DNA of 64,000 bases from Thermoplasma volcanium GSS1 (GCF_000011185.1 NC_002689.2:558001-622000), one strand, 5' to 3'; positions 35,814 to 44,920 are shown, counted from the first letter of the stretch. The notes: generated by a model from the letters alone, not told the origin. Translations and numbers: made by a program.

Positions 35814-36797
35814 ATGAGCCTTAGAGACGTACTGCTTCGGGAGCTTAAGCGAGCCAGGGGCCTCGGAATAGATCAATTCCAGATAGAAGAAATGATGGGG
35901 TTCTCCAAATCCACGGTATCCGAGGCTCTGAAGGATCTAGAAGAGAAAGGTATAATCAAGAGAAGGACAATAGGTGGCAAGATAAAGCACGTTTGGCTTG
36001 CAGAATACTACCCTTACTATGATGAAAAATTACTGAGGATAGGTTGTCTCAGGTCGACCGAGTACGTTAAATTTGTTAGTGTAGCTAAGAACTACAGTGA
36101 ATCTAAAGGTATAGATTTAATTGTCAGATTCTACGACGATGCAATTAGCTTGATGAACGATCTTTCACAGGGGCTTCTGGAATTCGCTTTAGCTCCTATT
36201 TTTACAGAGATAATATATTCTATTTCAAATAGAAACTCAATCATACTAGGTGCTGTTGCTTCAGGTGGATCTGGAGTATATAAAAATGTGAATTGCAACT
36301 GTGGAAAGATACTAACGAGCGAATCATCTTCAATGATGATCCTCGCAAGAGAATTTGCAAAGACGAGGAAAATAAGTGAAATTGCAATATTTAAGGATCC
36401 GAGAAGAGCAATAAAAGACTACGAATCATTTAAAGCAGAATATATCGTTATATGGGAACCATACGCCTCAAAAATAATGGGAGAAAAGATGGCTAGTTTC
36501 TCCGACGTATTGGATAGCTTTCCGTGCTGTGGGATTAGCGTATCTGAAAATAATAGAGAAAACAGAACCCTCATAGAAATAGTCAGGTTATATAAGAGAT
36601 CAAGATTTACTGCAAGGGAAGACGTGATCGATATATTTGCTAAATCTACATCCGTTTCACCTAAAACGGCCAAGGCTAGCCTTGAAAACTATATATGGGA
36701 CATAAAGTTCTATAGGTCAGACTTAAAAAAATACCTTGAATTTATAGGCTATCCGCCAATTGAAGAAATAATAGAAAAGATATACGAAGAAGTCTAA
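35814..36797 (+). CDS. Winged-helix regulator fused to an NMT1/SsuA-like ligand-binding domain
   Basis: A 327-residue protein with an N-terminal winged helix (residues ~8-65: DQFQIEEMMGFSKSTVSEALKDLEEKGIIKRR). It is followed by a domain that looks like a type II periplasmic-binding protein lobe (~75-245: LRIGCLRSTEYVKFVSVAKNY, GLLEFALAPIFTEII, GAVASGGSGVYKN, YIVIWEPYASKIM). The C-terminal ~80 residues are helical. No signal peptide is present, so the binding fold is cytoplasmic and would sense a small molecule directly. It directly follows the 35418 gene. The ligand is unknown; NMT1-like folds often bind pyrimidine or sulfonate compounds. Confidence 0.68.
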   Translation: MSLRDVLLRELKRARGLGIDQFQIEEMMGFSKSTVSEALKDLEEKGIIKRRTIGGKIKHVWLAEYYPYYDEKLLRIGCLRSTEYVKFVSVAKNYSESKGIDLIVRFYDDAISLMNDLSQGLLEFALAPIFTEIIYSISNRNSIILGAVASGGSGVYKNVNCNCGKILTSESSSMMILAREFAKTRKISEIAIFKDPRRAIKDYESFKAEYIVIWEPYASKIMGEKMASFSDVLDSFPCCGISVSENNRENRTLIEIVRLYKRSRFTAREDVIDIFAKSTSVSPKTAKASLENYIWDIKFYRSDLKKYLEFIGYPPIEEIIEKIYEEV

Positions 36798-36858
36798 TAT
36801 GTCTTTAGTTAGCGAAATAAATGTACTAATTAGAAAAATTTATATTTAATTATTAGCT

Positions 36859-36882
36859 ATGTCTGACAATAAGGGGAGGTAA
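36859..36882 (+). other. Possible 7-codon upstream reading frame
   Basis: ATG TCT GAC AAT AAG GGG AGG TAA lies directly before the ribbon-helix-helix gene, with its last codons forming that gene's ribosome-binding site. It may be chance; a regulatory role is speculative. Confidence 0.2.
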
Positions 36883-36889
36883 AGAGAAA

Positions 36890-37213
36890 TTGGTCGAGGA
36901 GAAAAGAATCACCGTTAGATTGCCTCTTTCGCTTGTTGATGAAATTCAGAACTTAGTAGATACAGGGGAATTTGAAAGCATGTCTGATGTTGTGCGTAGG
37001 GCTTTGGTCTATTTGACCGAGTCCAGAACGGCAAAGAAGGAATACGTTAAAGTGGATCTGCTGATACCGAAGAAAATTGTTTCTGATAGTGATGGAAAGA
37101 TAGGCACGTCCATAACTTTGGACGATCTTGCTTCGCTGGTACTGGATAGGATGAACAGCAGGGTAGCAAGAGACGCCATAAAGAAAATAGTGAATGAAGA
37201 AAATATTAAATAA
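36890..37213 (+). CDS. CopG/NikR-type ribbon-helix-helix regulator
   Basis: A 107-residue protein. Residues 5-50 (KRITVRLPLSLVDEIQNLV...SMSDVVRRALVYL) form a classic ribbon-helix-helix DNA-binding domain. The C-terminal part lacks the four metal-ligand residues of NikR that could be recognised, so the effector is unknown. The start is TTG 36890; no ATG or GTG is available in frame near the motif, and GGGGAGGT lies 9 nt upstream. An AATTTATATTTAA element near 36837-36849 is the likely promoter. It precedes pheT by 22 nt and may be co-transcribed with it. Confidence 0.78.
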   Translation: MVEEKRITVRLPLSLVDEIQNLVDTGEFESMSDVVRRALVYLTESRTAKKEYVKVDLLIPKKIVSDSDGKIGTSITLDDLASLVLDRMNSRVARDAIKKIVNEENIK

Positions 37214-37235
37214 ACAGGCAATCTAACGCTTACAA

Positions 37236-38849
37236 ATGGTAGTTGTACGAAGATTGAGACAGTCGCTTGTTGATGAATACGGGAAGGAGATATATTCTCT
37301 ATTGAAAAGCTTTGCAGATGTAATAGGGTATTCGTTTGAAGATGAAGAAGAAATAAAAATTGAATTCAATCCAGACCGGCCTGATCTGTTTTCGATTCCC
37401 ACGCTTGTTGGCGCAGCGAAGATTTTCTATTACAACGAACCTATTGTCAGGTCTCTATTTCAGGCAAGTGAAATTGAGGTTGCTATTTCAGAAGGTGTCA
37501 GTTTTATACGGCCATATTTCGCTGGGTTTGTCGCTGAAGGTCCATCCATAGGTTCTAAATTGGACGATCTCATAGATTATCAAGAAATCATACATCAGAC
37601 CGTGGGTAAAGAAAGAAAGAAAGTATCGATAGGGATACACGATCTTGACAAAACAGAGCCACCATTCCGTTATACTACAATTTCTAAATTGGAAAGGATG
37701 AAAACGTATGATTCATTTGAGGGGACAATTGAGGATGTATTACAGAAGCATCCTAAAGGGATGGCTTATTCATCTCTACTGCCAGATTCTCGGCGTGTAC
37801 CAGCGATACTTGATAAGAACGGTGGTATTTTGTCTGTACCACCAATAGTTAATGGTATAATGACAAAGATAGAGCCAGAAACACGTAAATTCTTTGTTGA
37901 TATAACAGGAATGGATTCAAATTCTGTTAAATATGCTTTTTACCTTTTGGCAAATTTCTTCCAGAGCTCGAAATACAGGATCAGCCTTCCTAAGATAAAG
38001 GGAAGCTACGGCCCTTCAAAGAAGGAGATTTTAGATTTCAATTTCCGTCCCTATCGTTTAAACCTGAAATATGTATCTAGGTATCTTGGCGATAAAGTAT
38101 CTGAAGAAAATGTTATTTTGAACTTAAGAAAGATGGGTTATGTAGCTGAGCCAGGATATCCAGAGGTTATGGTTTACGTTCCTGGTTTTAGAGTAGACGT
38201 AATGGGTCTTGTAGATATAATTGAAGATTTTATAAAATCATATGGAATAGAAAACGTAAGGGAGCAGTACGTATCGCCTGGAACAATAGGTTCCCCTAAT
38301 ATATTCAATGAGATCAAGGAAAAAATCAGGGATGTTGTAGTGGGCTTAGGGTTTCAAGAGGTAATGACATTCGTGTTGACTGGAAAATATTATCAAGAAG
38401 ATTTTCAGGGTGAGGTGCGTATTGAAAACCCAAAGAGCGAAGACTACTCTGTTATAAGGGATAGACTCTATCTAAACTTGCTTGATCTCCTCGCAAGAAA
38501 CAAGAAACACCCTCTTCCACAAAGGATATTTGAAATTGGAGATGTCATCGTGCATGGCAAACAAGAAACACATCTTTGCGTGATGGTTGAAGACAATAGA
38601 AGCGGAGTCTCAACATCTAAATCAATTCTTACCTCTTTTCTAAAAAGATTTTCGGACCACGAATCGAAAATATCGGGCAAAAAGATCTATGGCTGTATTG
38701 AAGGAAGATCTGGGGAAATATTCCTTTCAGGGAAAAGTATAGGTGTAATTGGAGAGGTACACCCATCCACACTGGAAAATTTCGGCCTAGTAAACCCTAT
38801 ATCATTTTTTGAAATAAATATCCAGGAGCTAATAGACCAACATCAATGA
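37236..38849 (+). CDS. pheT: Phenylalanyl-tRNA synthetase beta subunit
   Basis: Large subunit of the (alpha-beta)2 phenylalanyl-tRNA synthetase; it contributes tRNA binding and editing. The 537-residue archaeal/eukaryal-type length is shorter than bacterial PheT. Visible features are FNPDRPDLFSIPTLVGAA near the N-terminus (B1-type), VSIGIHDLDKTEPPFRY in the B3/4 editing region, VPGFRVDVMGLVDIIEDFIKSYG (B5/B6), and VMTFVLTG...RIENPKSEDYSVIRDRL with PQRIFEIGDV in the catalytic-like C-terminal domain. PheS is not in this window. The end overlaps the convergent carbonic anhydrase gene by 7 nt. Confidence 0.96.
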   Translation: MVVVRRLRQSLVDEYGKEIYSLLKSFADVIGYSFEDEEEIKIEFNPDRPDLFSIPTLVGAAKIFYYNEPIVRSLFQASEIEVAISEGVSFIRPYFAGFVAEGPSIGSKLDDLIDYQEIIHQTVGKERKKVSIGIHDLDKTEPPFRYTTISKLERMKTYDSFEGTIEDVLQKHPKGMAYSSLLPDSRRVPAILDKNGGILSVPPIVNGIMTKIEPETRKFFVDITGMDSNSVKYAFYLLANFFQSSKYRISLPKIKGSYGPSKKEILDFNFRPYRLNLKYVSRYLGDKVSEENVILNLRKMGYVAEPGYPEVMVYVPGFRVDVMGLVDIIEDFIKSYGIENVREQYVSPGTIGSPNIFNEIKEKIRDVVVGLGFQEVMTFVLTGKYYQEDFQGEVRIENPKSEDYSVIRDRLYLNLLDLLARNKKHPLPQRIFEIGDVIVHGKQETHLCVMVEDNRSGVSTSKSILTSFLKRFSDHESKISGKKIYGCIEGRSGEIFLSGKSIGVIGEVHPSTLENFGLVNPISFFEINIQELIDQHQ

Positions 38850-39352
38850 TCAGAATTTTTCCTGTACCTTTCAAATTTCCCCGAAAGGTATAGATCCCTG
38901 AGTTTTATGTAATCCTCAGCATTGGCTTTTACATAAGATATCTGGTCTTGATTTAACCTCATCACTTTTGCTGGTAAACCAAGTATTACAGAATATTCAG
39001 GTGCTTTGAATCCTTTTGTTACAACAGCTCCAGCTCCAACTATAGATCCGTGTCCAATTTGAGCCCCGTTCATAATTATTGCGCCCATACCAATGAGTAC
39101 CTCATCCTCCACAGTACATCCATGGACGACAGCGTTGTGTCCAATTGATACATATTTTCCAATTCTTGTTGGATACCCCACATCCGTATGTATAGTTACG
39201 TTATCCTGGATGTTTGTGTTTTCTCCTATTATGATTTTTTCTAAATCTGCTCTCAAAACTGCACTGTCAAAAATAGAAACCCCATCGGCTATATCAACAT
39301 CACCTATTACTACTGCTGTTTCAGCTATGTATACGTTCTTTCCAATCCTCAT
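38843..39352 (-). CDS. Gamma-class carbonic anhydrase-like protein
   Basis: A 169-residue left-handed beta-helix of hexapeptide repeats. His55, His72 and His77 (NVTIHTD, SIGHNAVVHGC) match the zinc/iron ligands of gamma carbonic anhydrases. It lacks the acidic loop and signal peptide of the Cam type, so it belongs to the shorter CamH/YrdA-like group, whose activity is variable. It converges on pheT with a 7-nt overlap. Hydration of CO2 or an acetyltransferase-like role cannot be separated from sequence alone. Confidence 0.85.
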   Translation of the reverse strand: MRIGKNVYIAETAVVIGDVDIADGVSIFDSAVLRADLEKIIIGENTNIQDNVTIHTDVGYPTRIGKYVSIGHNAVVHGCTVEDEVLIGMGAIIMNGAQIGHGSIVGAGAVVTKGFKAPEYSVILGLPAKVMRLNQDQISYVKANAEDYIKLRDLYLSGKFERYRKNSDH

Positions 39353-39726
39353 AACACATAAGCACAGTGATAAATAAATCCTTTAATGTTTGTAGGGCCT
39401 TGCAGTAAAATACGGTACGTAAATATGTTAAATGAAAACAGCTCTTCAGGCACTGCATAACTTAATTATCGCTATTTTGCAGATTCATCTATTAATTTTA
39501 ACCTATAAGTCTCGTAGTTTTCATCGGTTTTGCGCTTGAAACTACTAAATAAAACTTAAGCGTCTTTTTTTACATTCCAGAAAAGTTCTTGAACTGTATT
39601 CATAAGTGAATTAATATTTATTTTGTCCCAACTTAAAAGTATGTGACATTGATGTGCATCTGTCAGCCTTTTAAGAAAGCTGCAGGGAAAATACGTCTGA
39701 TTCGCAAAGATTTATGTAAGCTATGA

Positions 39727-39743
39727 TGGATTTTATAAATCCA
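39727..39743. promoter_or_regulatory. Inverted repeat TGGATTT-TAT-AAATCCA
   Basis: A perfect 7-bp inverted repeat with a 3-bp centre, about 145 nt upstream of arlB. It is a candidate regulator site for the archaellum operon. Confidence 0.35.
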
Positions 39744-39819
39744 CTATCACTCGGCATTATTATAGACAGAAAATGCAAATAGAAAGATGTTGCTATCATT
39801 AAACATATTCATATACATA

Positions 39820-39831
39820 AAAGTATACTTT
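39820..39831. promoter_or_regulatory. Palindromic AAAGTATACTTT, probable arl promoter core
   Basis: A perfect 12-bp palindrome containing a TATA-like centre, 57-68 nt before the arlB ATG. Transcription would begin about 25 nt downstream, leaving a ~35-nt leader that contains GAGGTG at 39878-39883. Confidence 0.45.
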
Positions 39832-39887
39832 AAACTCTGCAAAAAAGCCGTATATGTATATCGGAGATCGAAACTTTGAGGTGCTAG

Positions 39888-40631
39888 ATGAATAAGCTCT
39901 TAAGAAAAGTGCGTAAAGCGTTCAGCCTTAAGGCAGATAACAAGGCTGAAACGGGGATCGGCACACTGATAGTTTTTATAGCCATGGTTCTCGTGGCTGC
40001 AGTGGCTGCAACTGTCCTCGTACACACCGCAGGAACTCTGCAGCAAAAGGCAACGAGCACGGGGTCTCAGACAACACAGCAGGTATCTACCGGTATACAG
40101 GTTAACAGTATATATGGGTTAGACTCAAACAAAAGTGTGCCAACACATGGCGTAATAGAATGGCTAGCTATACAGATATCCATAACGGCAGGAAGCTCAC
40201 CTATTAACCTAGCCAATGTGACTATATCGCTGACATACCATGGTGTATCCGCATCCTTAACATATGTTGGCCTAGAAAACATAGGGAATGCTACTGTAAC
40301 AAATGATGTGTACGGTTTCAACTCAGCAGTTGGTGGAACAAACAATGTGTTTAACAGCTCCTACTTCAAGACTATAAATGGTGCGTCCAATGGATCGAAA
40401 CACTTTGCGATACTCGTTCTGAGTGATCCTACTAACTCTATGACAGCCCAGTACCCAGTGATATCATACGAGGATCAAGTTGATCTGCTAGTTAATGTAA
40501 GTGCAGTGTTTGGCGGAATTACTGAGGGTCAGGCAGTATCGGGTGAAGTACAAGCCCCAGTTGGATCTCCAGGTGTTATACAGTTTACTGCGCCAGAGTC
40601 CTTCGTCTCCGATGTGATACAGCTTCAATAA
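39888..40631 (+). CDS. arlB: Archaellin (archaellum filament protein)
   Basis: Structural subunit of the archaellum, 247 residues. A class III signal peptide is processed by prepilin peptidase ArlK/PibD: a basic leader (KLLRKVRKAFSLKADNKAETG) is followed by the hydrophobic assembly helix IGTLIVFIAMVLVAAVAATVL, with cleavage expected before IGT. The rest is a beta-rich, Asn/Ser/Thr-rich domain with several N-glycosylation sequons (NVT, NAT, NSS, NGS, NVS). GAGGTG precedes the ATG by four bases. It is the first and only archaellin gene of this operon. Upstream DNA is long and palindromic. Confidence 0.96.
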   Translation: MNKLLRKVRKAFSLKADNKAETGIGTLIVFIAMVLVAAVAATVLVHTAGTLQQKATSTGSQTTQQVSTGIQVNSIYGLDSNKSVPTHGVIEWLAIQISITAGSSPINLANVTISLTYHGVSASLTYVGLENIGNATVTNDVYGFNSAVGGTNNVFNSSYFKTINGASNGSKHFAILVLSDPTNSMTAQYPVISYEDQVDLLVNVSAVFGGITEGQAVSGEVQAPVGSPGVIQFTAPESFVSDVIQLQ

Positions 40632-40669
40632 GTATATATTGAAGCTGTACCATATTTTTAGTGACTACT

Positions 40670-41134
40670 ATGGGTCTCTTAAATAATATGAAAAAACTGG
40701 TTAAAAAAGAGGCCACAGCGACCCCCCAGCAAAGCATTAGCGAAGAAAAGCAGGTCCAAGCCATACATGTTACCAATGGAATTGATCCAAAAGTAATAGA
40801 TGCAATGAATGAGAGGATGACAAAGATAGAAAATAATCTTGGAAAGATGACAGCGGAACTCGAAGGTCAAAAGAAAAGTCTCAGCGATATGAAGAATGAA
40901 TTAGAGGGAATTAAGGAGAATGTAAAGATGGTAGTTTCACTGTACGAATTGGTATCCAGAGATTTCAATCCTTTCATGGACAAGACACCGGAGGAAATAA
41001 GAGGAATAACAGAAGAGCTTTCAGATCAGATAAATAATCTGAAAAGGCTTGTAGAGTCTGCAATAAAAGACTTGAGGGAACTGTATGGTGTACCTGACAT
41101 AGACCAGGTCATTCAGATGGAGGAGAAAAAATGA
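40670..41134 (+). CDS. arlC: Archaellum component ArlC
   Basis: A 154-residue accessory protein of the archaellum motor complex. The middle is a coiled coil (NERMTKIENNLGKMTAELEGQKKSLSDMKNEL) followed by the conserved FlaC segment VVSLYELVSRDFNPF. In Euryarchaeota ArlC, D and E form the cytoplasmic scaffold linking ArlH/I to chemotaxis input. GTG 40661 is in frame; ATG 40670 is preferred for the conserved start MGLL. It lies 38 nt after arlB and overlaps the next gene (ATGA). Confidence 0.87.
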   Translation: MGLLNNMKKLVKKEATATPQQSISEEKQVQAIHVTNGIDPKVIDAMNERMTKIENNLGKMTAELEGQKKSLSDMKNELEGIKENVKMVVSLYELVSRDFNPFMDKTPEEIRGITEELSDQINNLKRLVESAIKDLRELYGVPDIDQVIQMEEKK

Positions 41135-41784
41135 TCAATGACGCTTTGAAACCATACCTGGAGGAGAAAATTGAGAGCGCTAAAAAAACCGTCCCCAGTT
41201 TCGCTCTTGAAGAACTAAAGCAGAAGATAATCTCTTCGCCAATACAATTCGGAAAGAGTGATATAGACGATTTGGTAGCAAACCTGCTAAAGAGATATGA
41301 GCAGACGAAGGAAAATTCGCTGATTGGGAAGATCGACTCAATATTCAAAGAAATATCCGACATGGAAAAGGTCATGTCTGGAAAGGCTGCAGAGCCTGCT
41401 CAACCTGCTGAAAAGCCTAAGAAGAAGGCAAAGCTGGAGGCAATAGGGGATGATGTAGTTTCGATAATGGTGTCGCTGCGCTGGCTCGAGTTTCTCTTGG
41501 ACAATTACGGCCCTGAGAATACATTGGATGTACTCGACTACTATGAAAGCCTGGGCTGGATATCATCTACTGTTAAGGAACAGATGATGAAGTATGCAAA
41601 GATGACTGGGGTGATGAATCCTGCACAGGAATATAAGATAAAACCTTCAATACAAGATCACATAATAAACATGCTCTTCATAGAAAAACTCAGGGGAGAG
41701 GAGATAAACAGGGATCTAATAGAGGCGCTCGAGAGAGAGTTTAGAACAATAAGGAAAGGAGTTGACGAGCTTTATGGGATTTAG
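41131..41784 (+). CDS. arlD: Archaellum component ArlD/E
   Basis: A 217-residue archaellum accessory protein. The N-terminal half is a charged helical region with a Pro/Ala/Lys-rich linker (~85-105). The C-terminal half is the ArlD/E domain (SLRWLEFLLDNYGPENTLDVLDYYESLGWIS). Only one D/E-type gene is present, so D and E functions are combined in this protein. It overlaps arlC by 4 nt (ATGA) and arlF by 11 nt. Confidence 0.88.
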   Translation: MINDALKPYLEEKIESAKKTVPSFALEELKQKIISSPIQFGKSDIDDLVANLLKRYEQTKENSLIGKIDSIFKEISDMEKVMSGKAAEPAQPAEKPKKKAKLEAIGDDVVSIMVSLRWLEFLLDNYGPENTLDVLDYYESLGWISSTVKEQMMKYAKMTGVMNPAQEYKIKPSIQDHIINMLFIEKLRGEEINRDLIEALEREFRTIRKGVDELYGI

Positions 41785-42187
41785 CTACACTGTAGCGGCG
41801 GTCATAATGCTCTCGTCTACTCTCATATTTTTTGGGATAGTCTATTCATCTTACGTTCAATCTAATACCAGTATAACAAATGCAAATCAGAAATTGATAA
41901 AGAATATATATAATTTAGAAAATACAAAAATAGAGATAGTTAGCTATTATTATAATTCATCAAGTTCAACTTTTTATGTTAATGTAACTGACAACGGGAG
42001 CACTTCGTTCAATCTCTCGGAGTCCAATGTCATACTTAATGGTACGTTGATAAGTTTCAACGAATCAAACCAGTATATATTCCCGCTGGAAACGATAACT
42101 ATATCGTTTAAGGCGAGTCCTGGTATATATTCCTTCGAATTAGTTATGCCAGATGGATACGAAGTATTTAAGGAGGTGAAGTCTTAG
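41774..42187 (+). CDS. arlF: Archaellum stator protein ArlF
   Basis: A ~137-residue protein with one N-terminal transmembrane helix (YTVAAVIMLSSTLIFFGIVY) and an external beta domain, as in ArlF/ArlG stator subunits that anchor the motor to the cell surface. ATG 41774 overlaps the end of arlD by 11 nt. An in-frame TTG at 41762 would add 4 residues; it is less likely, though a GGAG lies just before it. The beta domain carries several N-glycosylation sequons (NVT, NLS, NGT, NES). Confidence 0.85.
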   Translation: MGFSYTVAAVIMLSSTLIFFGIVYSSYVQSNTSITNANQKLIKNIYNLENTKIEIVSYYYNSSSSTFYVNVTDNGSTSFNLSESNVILNGTLISFNESNQYIFPLETITISFKASPGIYSFELVMPDGYEVFKEVKS

Positions 42188-42631
42188 ATGGCTTCAACTG
42201 CAGTTTCAGAACTCGTCTTCTTTATAGTAACGTTGCTTATCACTGCTTCTGCGGTTGCTGTCCTCTCAGACCAGACGATACATATAGTATACGGGATGCA
42301 AAGCTCTTCTCAGAGAACTACCGACATGATCCAGGAAAATTTCGCCATAATAAACAACCCGGATCAGATACCATATGACAACGGTTACGTGTTCTATATA
42401 AAGAACACCGGGTCAGTTGGCTTTGCATTTGACAATACTAGTATATCCGTACTAGTCGATGGTTCAGCAGTTACCGGAAAGTACGTTAAGTTCATTTCTC
42501 TGGAAAACTCCTCGATTCTCGTACCTGGCCAGGTCGGAGAGATAGTGGTTAACGAGACGTTGTCCGGATACAATTCAATAACAATCAGCTTGGGTACAGG
42601 TGTATCGCATACATTTAATTTCGAGGTGTAA
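42188..42631 (+). CDS. arlG: Archaellum stator protein ArlG
   Basis: A 147-residue protein with an N-terminal transmembrane helix (LVFFIVTLLITASAVAVL) followed by a beta-sandwich domain. ArlG filaments capped by ArlF bind the surface layer in other archaea; Thermoplasma lacks a wall, so the anchoring partner is unclear. It starts immediately after arlF (AGGAGGTGAA is visible 9-18 nt before the ATG). It contains NTS, NSS and NET sequons. Confidence 0.87.
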   Translation: MASTAVSELVFFIVTLLITASAVAVLSDQTIHIVYGMQSSSQRTTDMIQENFAIINNPDQIPYDNGYVFYIKNTGSVGFAFDNTSISVLVDGSAVTGKYVKFISLENSSILVPGQVGEIVVNETLSGYNSITISLGTGVSHTFNFEV

Positions 42632-42635
42632 TAAG

Positions 42636-43307
42636 ATGTTCTTCAGCTTTAAGATCGATGGGGACGAACTCGACAAGAGGATGGGTGGCGGTGTTTACGT
42701 AGGGCAACTCTTCACCATCCTTGGAGACAACAGCGAGGGAAAGACTCTTCTATCGCTACGGCTAGCATACGGGTTTTTGAAGAATGGTACGTCTGTTGCT
42801 TATGTGTCTTCCCAGATGCCCGTGAGAGAGTTCATCTCATTCTCAGATGCCCTAGGGTACCCTGTTCTTAATGAGATCATCTCCGGTACATTCATGTTCG
42901 TAACGCCTGTATTTATATTGAGAAAGCCAAAAAAGGCAAGGTTAGACGACCTACTTAATAATGAAAAGATAAGGGAAAAGAATGTACTGATAATAGATTC
43001 ATTAAATCCGGCGATGTTCTATGATTTTGATATAAATACTTACATGGAAAAACTCAGGAAATTTTCAGAGAACCGAGTAGTTATATTGACGGCGAGCCCG
43101 TCAAGCTTGGACGATGCAACCACGCTTAGGATTAACCAGCTCTCCACAACGATAGTTACGCTGCATTCAAAGGAGCTTGGGGGGATGAAGAGGCATTTCA
43201 TCGATCTGGTAAAGTATCCAATGGTAGTCCGTAGTATACAGCAAAGCATACCGTTTAGGGTAGAACCAGGCCGTGGGCTCATAGTGGAAATATCTAGTGT
43301 GTCGTGA
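42636..43307 (+). CDS. arlH: Archaellum motor ATP-binding protein ArlH
   Basis: RecA-like KaiC-family ATPase of 223 residues that binds ATP and regulates ArlI. Walker A is LGDNSEGKTLLSLR and Walker B is VLIIDSLNP. A codon further upstream (42600) is in frame, but GAGGTG seven bases before ATG 42636 and the conserved FFSFKIDGDELD start favour the ATG. It follows arlG by 4 nt and overlaps arlI by 4 nt. Confidence 0.92.
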   Translation: MFFSFKIDGDELDKRMGGGVYVGQLFTILGDNSEGKTLLSLRLAYGFLKNGTSVAYVSSQMPVREFISFSDALGYPVLNEIISGTFMFVTPVFILRKPKKARLDDLLNNEKIREKNVLIIDSLNPAMFYDFDINTYMEKLRKFSENRVVILTASPSSLDDATTLRINQLSTTIVTLHSKELGGMKRHFIDLVKYPMVVRSIQQSIPFRVEPGRGLIVEISSVS

Positions 43308-44920
43308 GCAATATGGAGAAATCCATAATATCTGATAGTTACGATGTTGCTATATCACGTAATCCACACTTGGCAGAATATCTTAGCAACTATAGGAATG
43401 AATCAGGGAGAAGCCCATCGTTCCTTGTAAACATAGATTCTTCTTTAAAGAACTTAGCTCATGTTGATGTAATTTATCCGGTAGGCGATCCTATATTCAT
43501 ACATATATACGAAAAAGGGAAAGAAAGGAGGTACAAACCGATTGAGCCCATGTTGAAGGATGACGAGTATCATTATATGGACGCCATAATGGATATAATT
43601 ATGACTAGGGCTTTTGAGTACCCTCCAGCAGAATCCGTTGAGGAACAGGAAAAAAACATTGAAGATATATTTAAAAAGACGGTCACCGTTGGAAGCAATA
43701 AAATACGGAGAGGCAGCGTTTCTCTAGAGAAGGAACTTTACGATAAAATGCTCTATAATGTGAAGAAAGAGATCACGGGGCTAGGCCCTCTCGAACCGCT
43801 TATAAGAGATTCGCACATAGAGGATATAAGCGGCATCGGGCCTGACGATGTATACATAGTGCATAAGATATTTGGATCAATGGCCACGGATATAACATTT
43901 GGGAGTATGGAAAGGTTAATGGTATTCAGCAAAAGGCTTTCTGAAAGAGTCGGCAGGCCGGTTAGCGATAAAAGGCCAATAGTAGATGCTACCCTGCCTG
44001 ATGGTTCAAGGCTTTCACTCGTTTACAGTACAGACATATCGCAAAGAGGCCCCAGTTTCACAATAAGAAAGTTCTCAGAGGTACCGCTCAGCATAATAAA
44101 CCTGATAAAGTACAACACAATGTCTTATGAAGAAGCTGCTTACCTCTGGCTTGCGCTGGAATATGGACAGAGCGTATTTGTTTGCGGTGAAACGGCGAGT
44201 GGTAAAACAACTGTTGTCAACGCAATCATACCATTTATAAGGCCTGAATCAAAGATATATAGTGCAGAGGATACACCTGAAATAAGAGCACCACAAAAGG
44301 CGTGGCAGCAGCTAGTTACCAGGGAGAGCGGTTCGGAAGAAAGCAGAGTATCATTATACGATTTATTGAGGACAGCGCTCAGGTCTAGACCTAATTATAT
44401 AATAGTAGGTGAAATAAGAGGTGCTGAAGGGGCTATGGCCTTCCAGGCCATGCAAACGGGCCATCCTGTCATCTCTACATTTCATGCATCATCTGTAAAG
44501 AAGATGATACAGCGGTTTACCGGCAATCCGATAAACATACCTGTTACATTTATGGATAACCTGAATATAGTGCTGATTCAACAGGCTGTCTACGTAGGTG
44601 GCAAATTCCTGAGGAGGACTACGAGCATAAACGAGATAGAGGGTTATTATGAGGATCTCGGAGGAGTGGCTACTAGAGCGGTATTTGAATGGGATCCTTC
44701 GACAGATAAGCATATATTCCGTGGAATGAACAACTCGTATATACTTGAGGAAAAGATAGCGAAAACGGCAGGACTCGTTGATACAAGCCTTATCTACAAC
44801 GAGCTGTTCAGACGGGCAAGGATACTCAAGGAACTGTCGGATCAAAAAATAAGCGATTACTACGAAGTTTATCAGAAGATAAAGGAATTTTACGAAGGGG
44901 GCTCTGGGTATGGATACTAA
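43304..44920 (+). CDS. arlI: Archaellum motor ATPase ArlI
   Basis: Secretion-type hexameric ATPase (type IV pilus PilB/GspE superfamily), 538 residues, powering assembly and rotation. Walker A is VCGETASGKTTVVNAI, the Asp box is around EDTPEIRAP, Walker B is YIIVGEIRGAEG, and the His box is VISTFHASS. The N-terminal ~200 residues are the ArlI-specific domain. The start is GTG 43304 (overlapping the arlH stop) or ATG 43313, three codons later; GTG is kept for its coupling to arlH. Confidence 0.94.
   Translation: MSNMEKSIISDSYDVAISRNPHLAEYLSNYRNESGRSPSFLVNIDSSLKNLAHVDVIYPVGDPIFIHIYEKGKERRYKPIEPMLKDDEYHYMDAIMDIIMTRAFEYPPAESVEEQEKNIEDIFKKTVTVGSNKIRRGSVSLEKELYDKMLYNVKKEITGLGPLEPLIRDSHIEDISGIGPDDVYIVHKIFGSMATDITFGSMERLMVFSKRLSERVGRPVSDKRPIVDATLPDGSRLSLVYSTDISQRGPSFTIRKFSEVPLSIINLIKYNTMSYEEAAYLWLALEYGQSVFVCGETASGKTTVVNAIIPFIRPESKIYSAEDTPEIRAPQKAWQQLVTRESGSEESRVSLYDLLRTALRSRPNYIIVGEIRGAEGAMAFQAMQTGHPVISTFHASSVKKMIQRFTGNPINIPVTFMDNLNIVLIQQAVYVGGKFLRRTTSINEIEGYYEDLGGVATRAVFEWDPSTDKHIFRGMNNSYILEEKIAKTAGLVDTSLIYNELFRRARILKELSDQKISDYYEVYQKIKEFYEGGSGYGY

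Larger units (their letters stand above)
39353..39887. other. Long upstream region of the archaellum operon, 535 bp
   Basis: No gene is supported. It is AT-rich and contains an inverted repeat (39727-39743), a 12-bp palindrome with a TATA-like core (39820-39831), and a GAGGTG ribosome-binding site just before arlB. It is longer than most spacers in this window, as expected for a regulated motility promoter. Confidence 0.5.
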
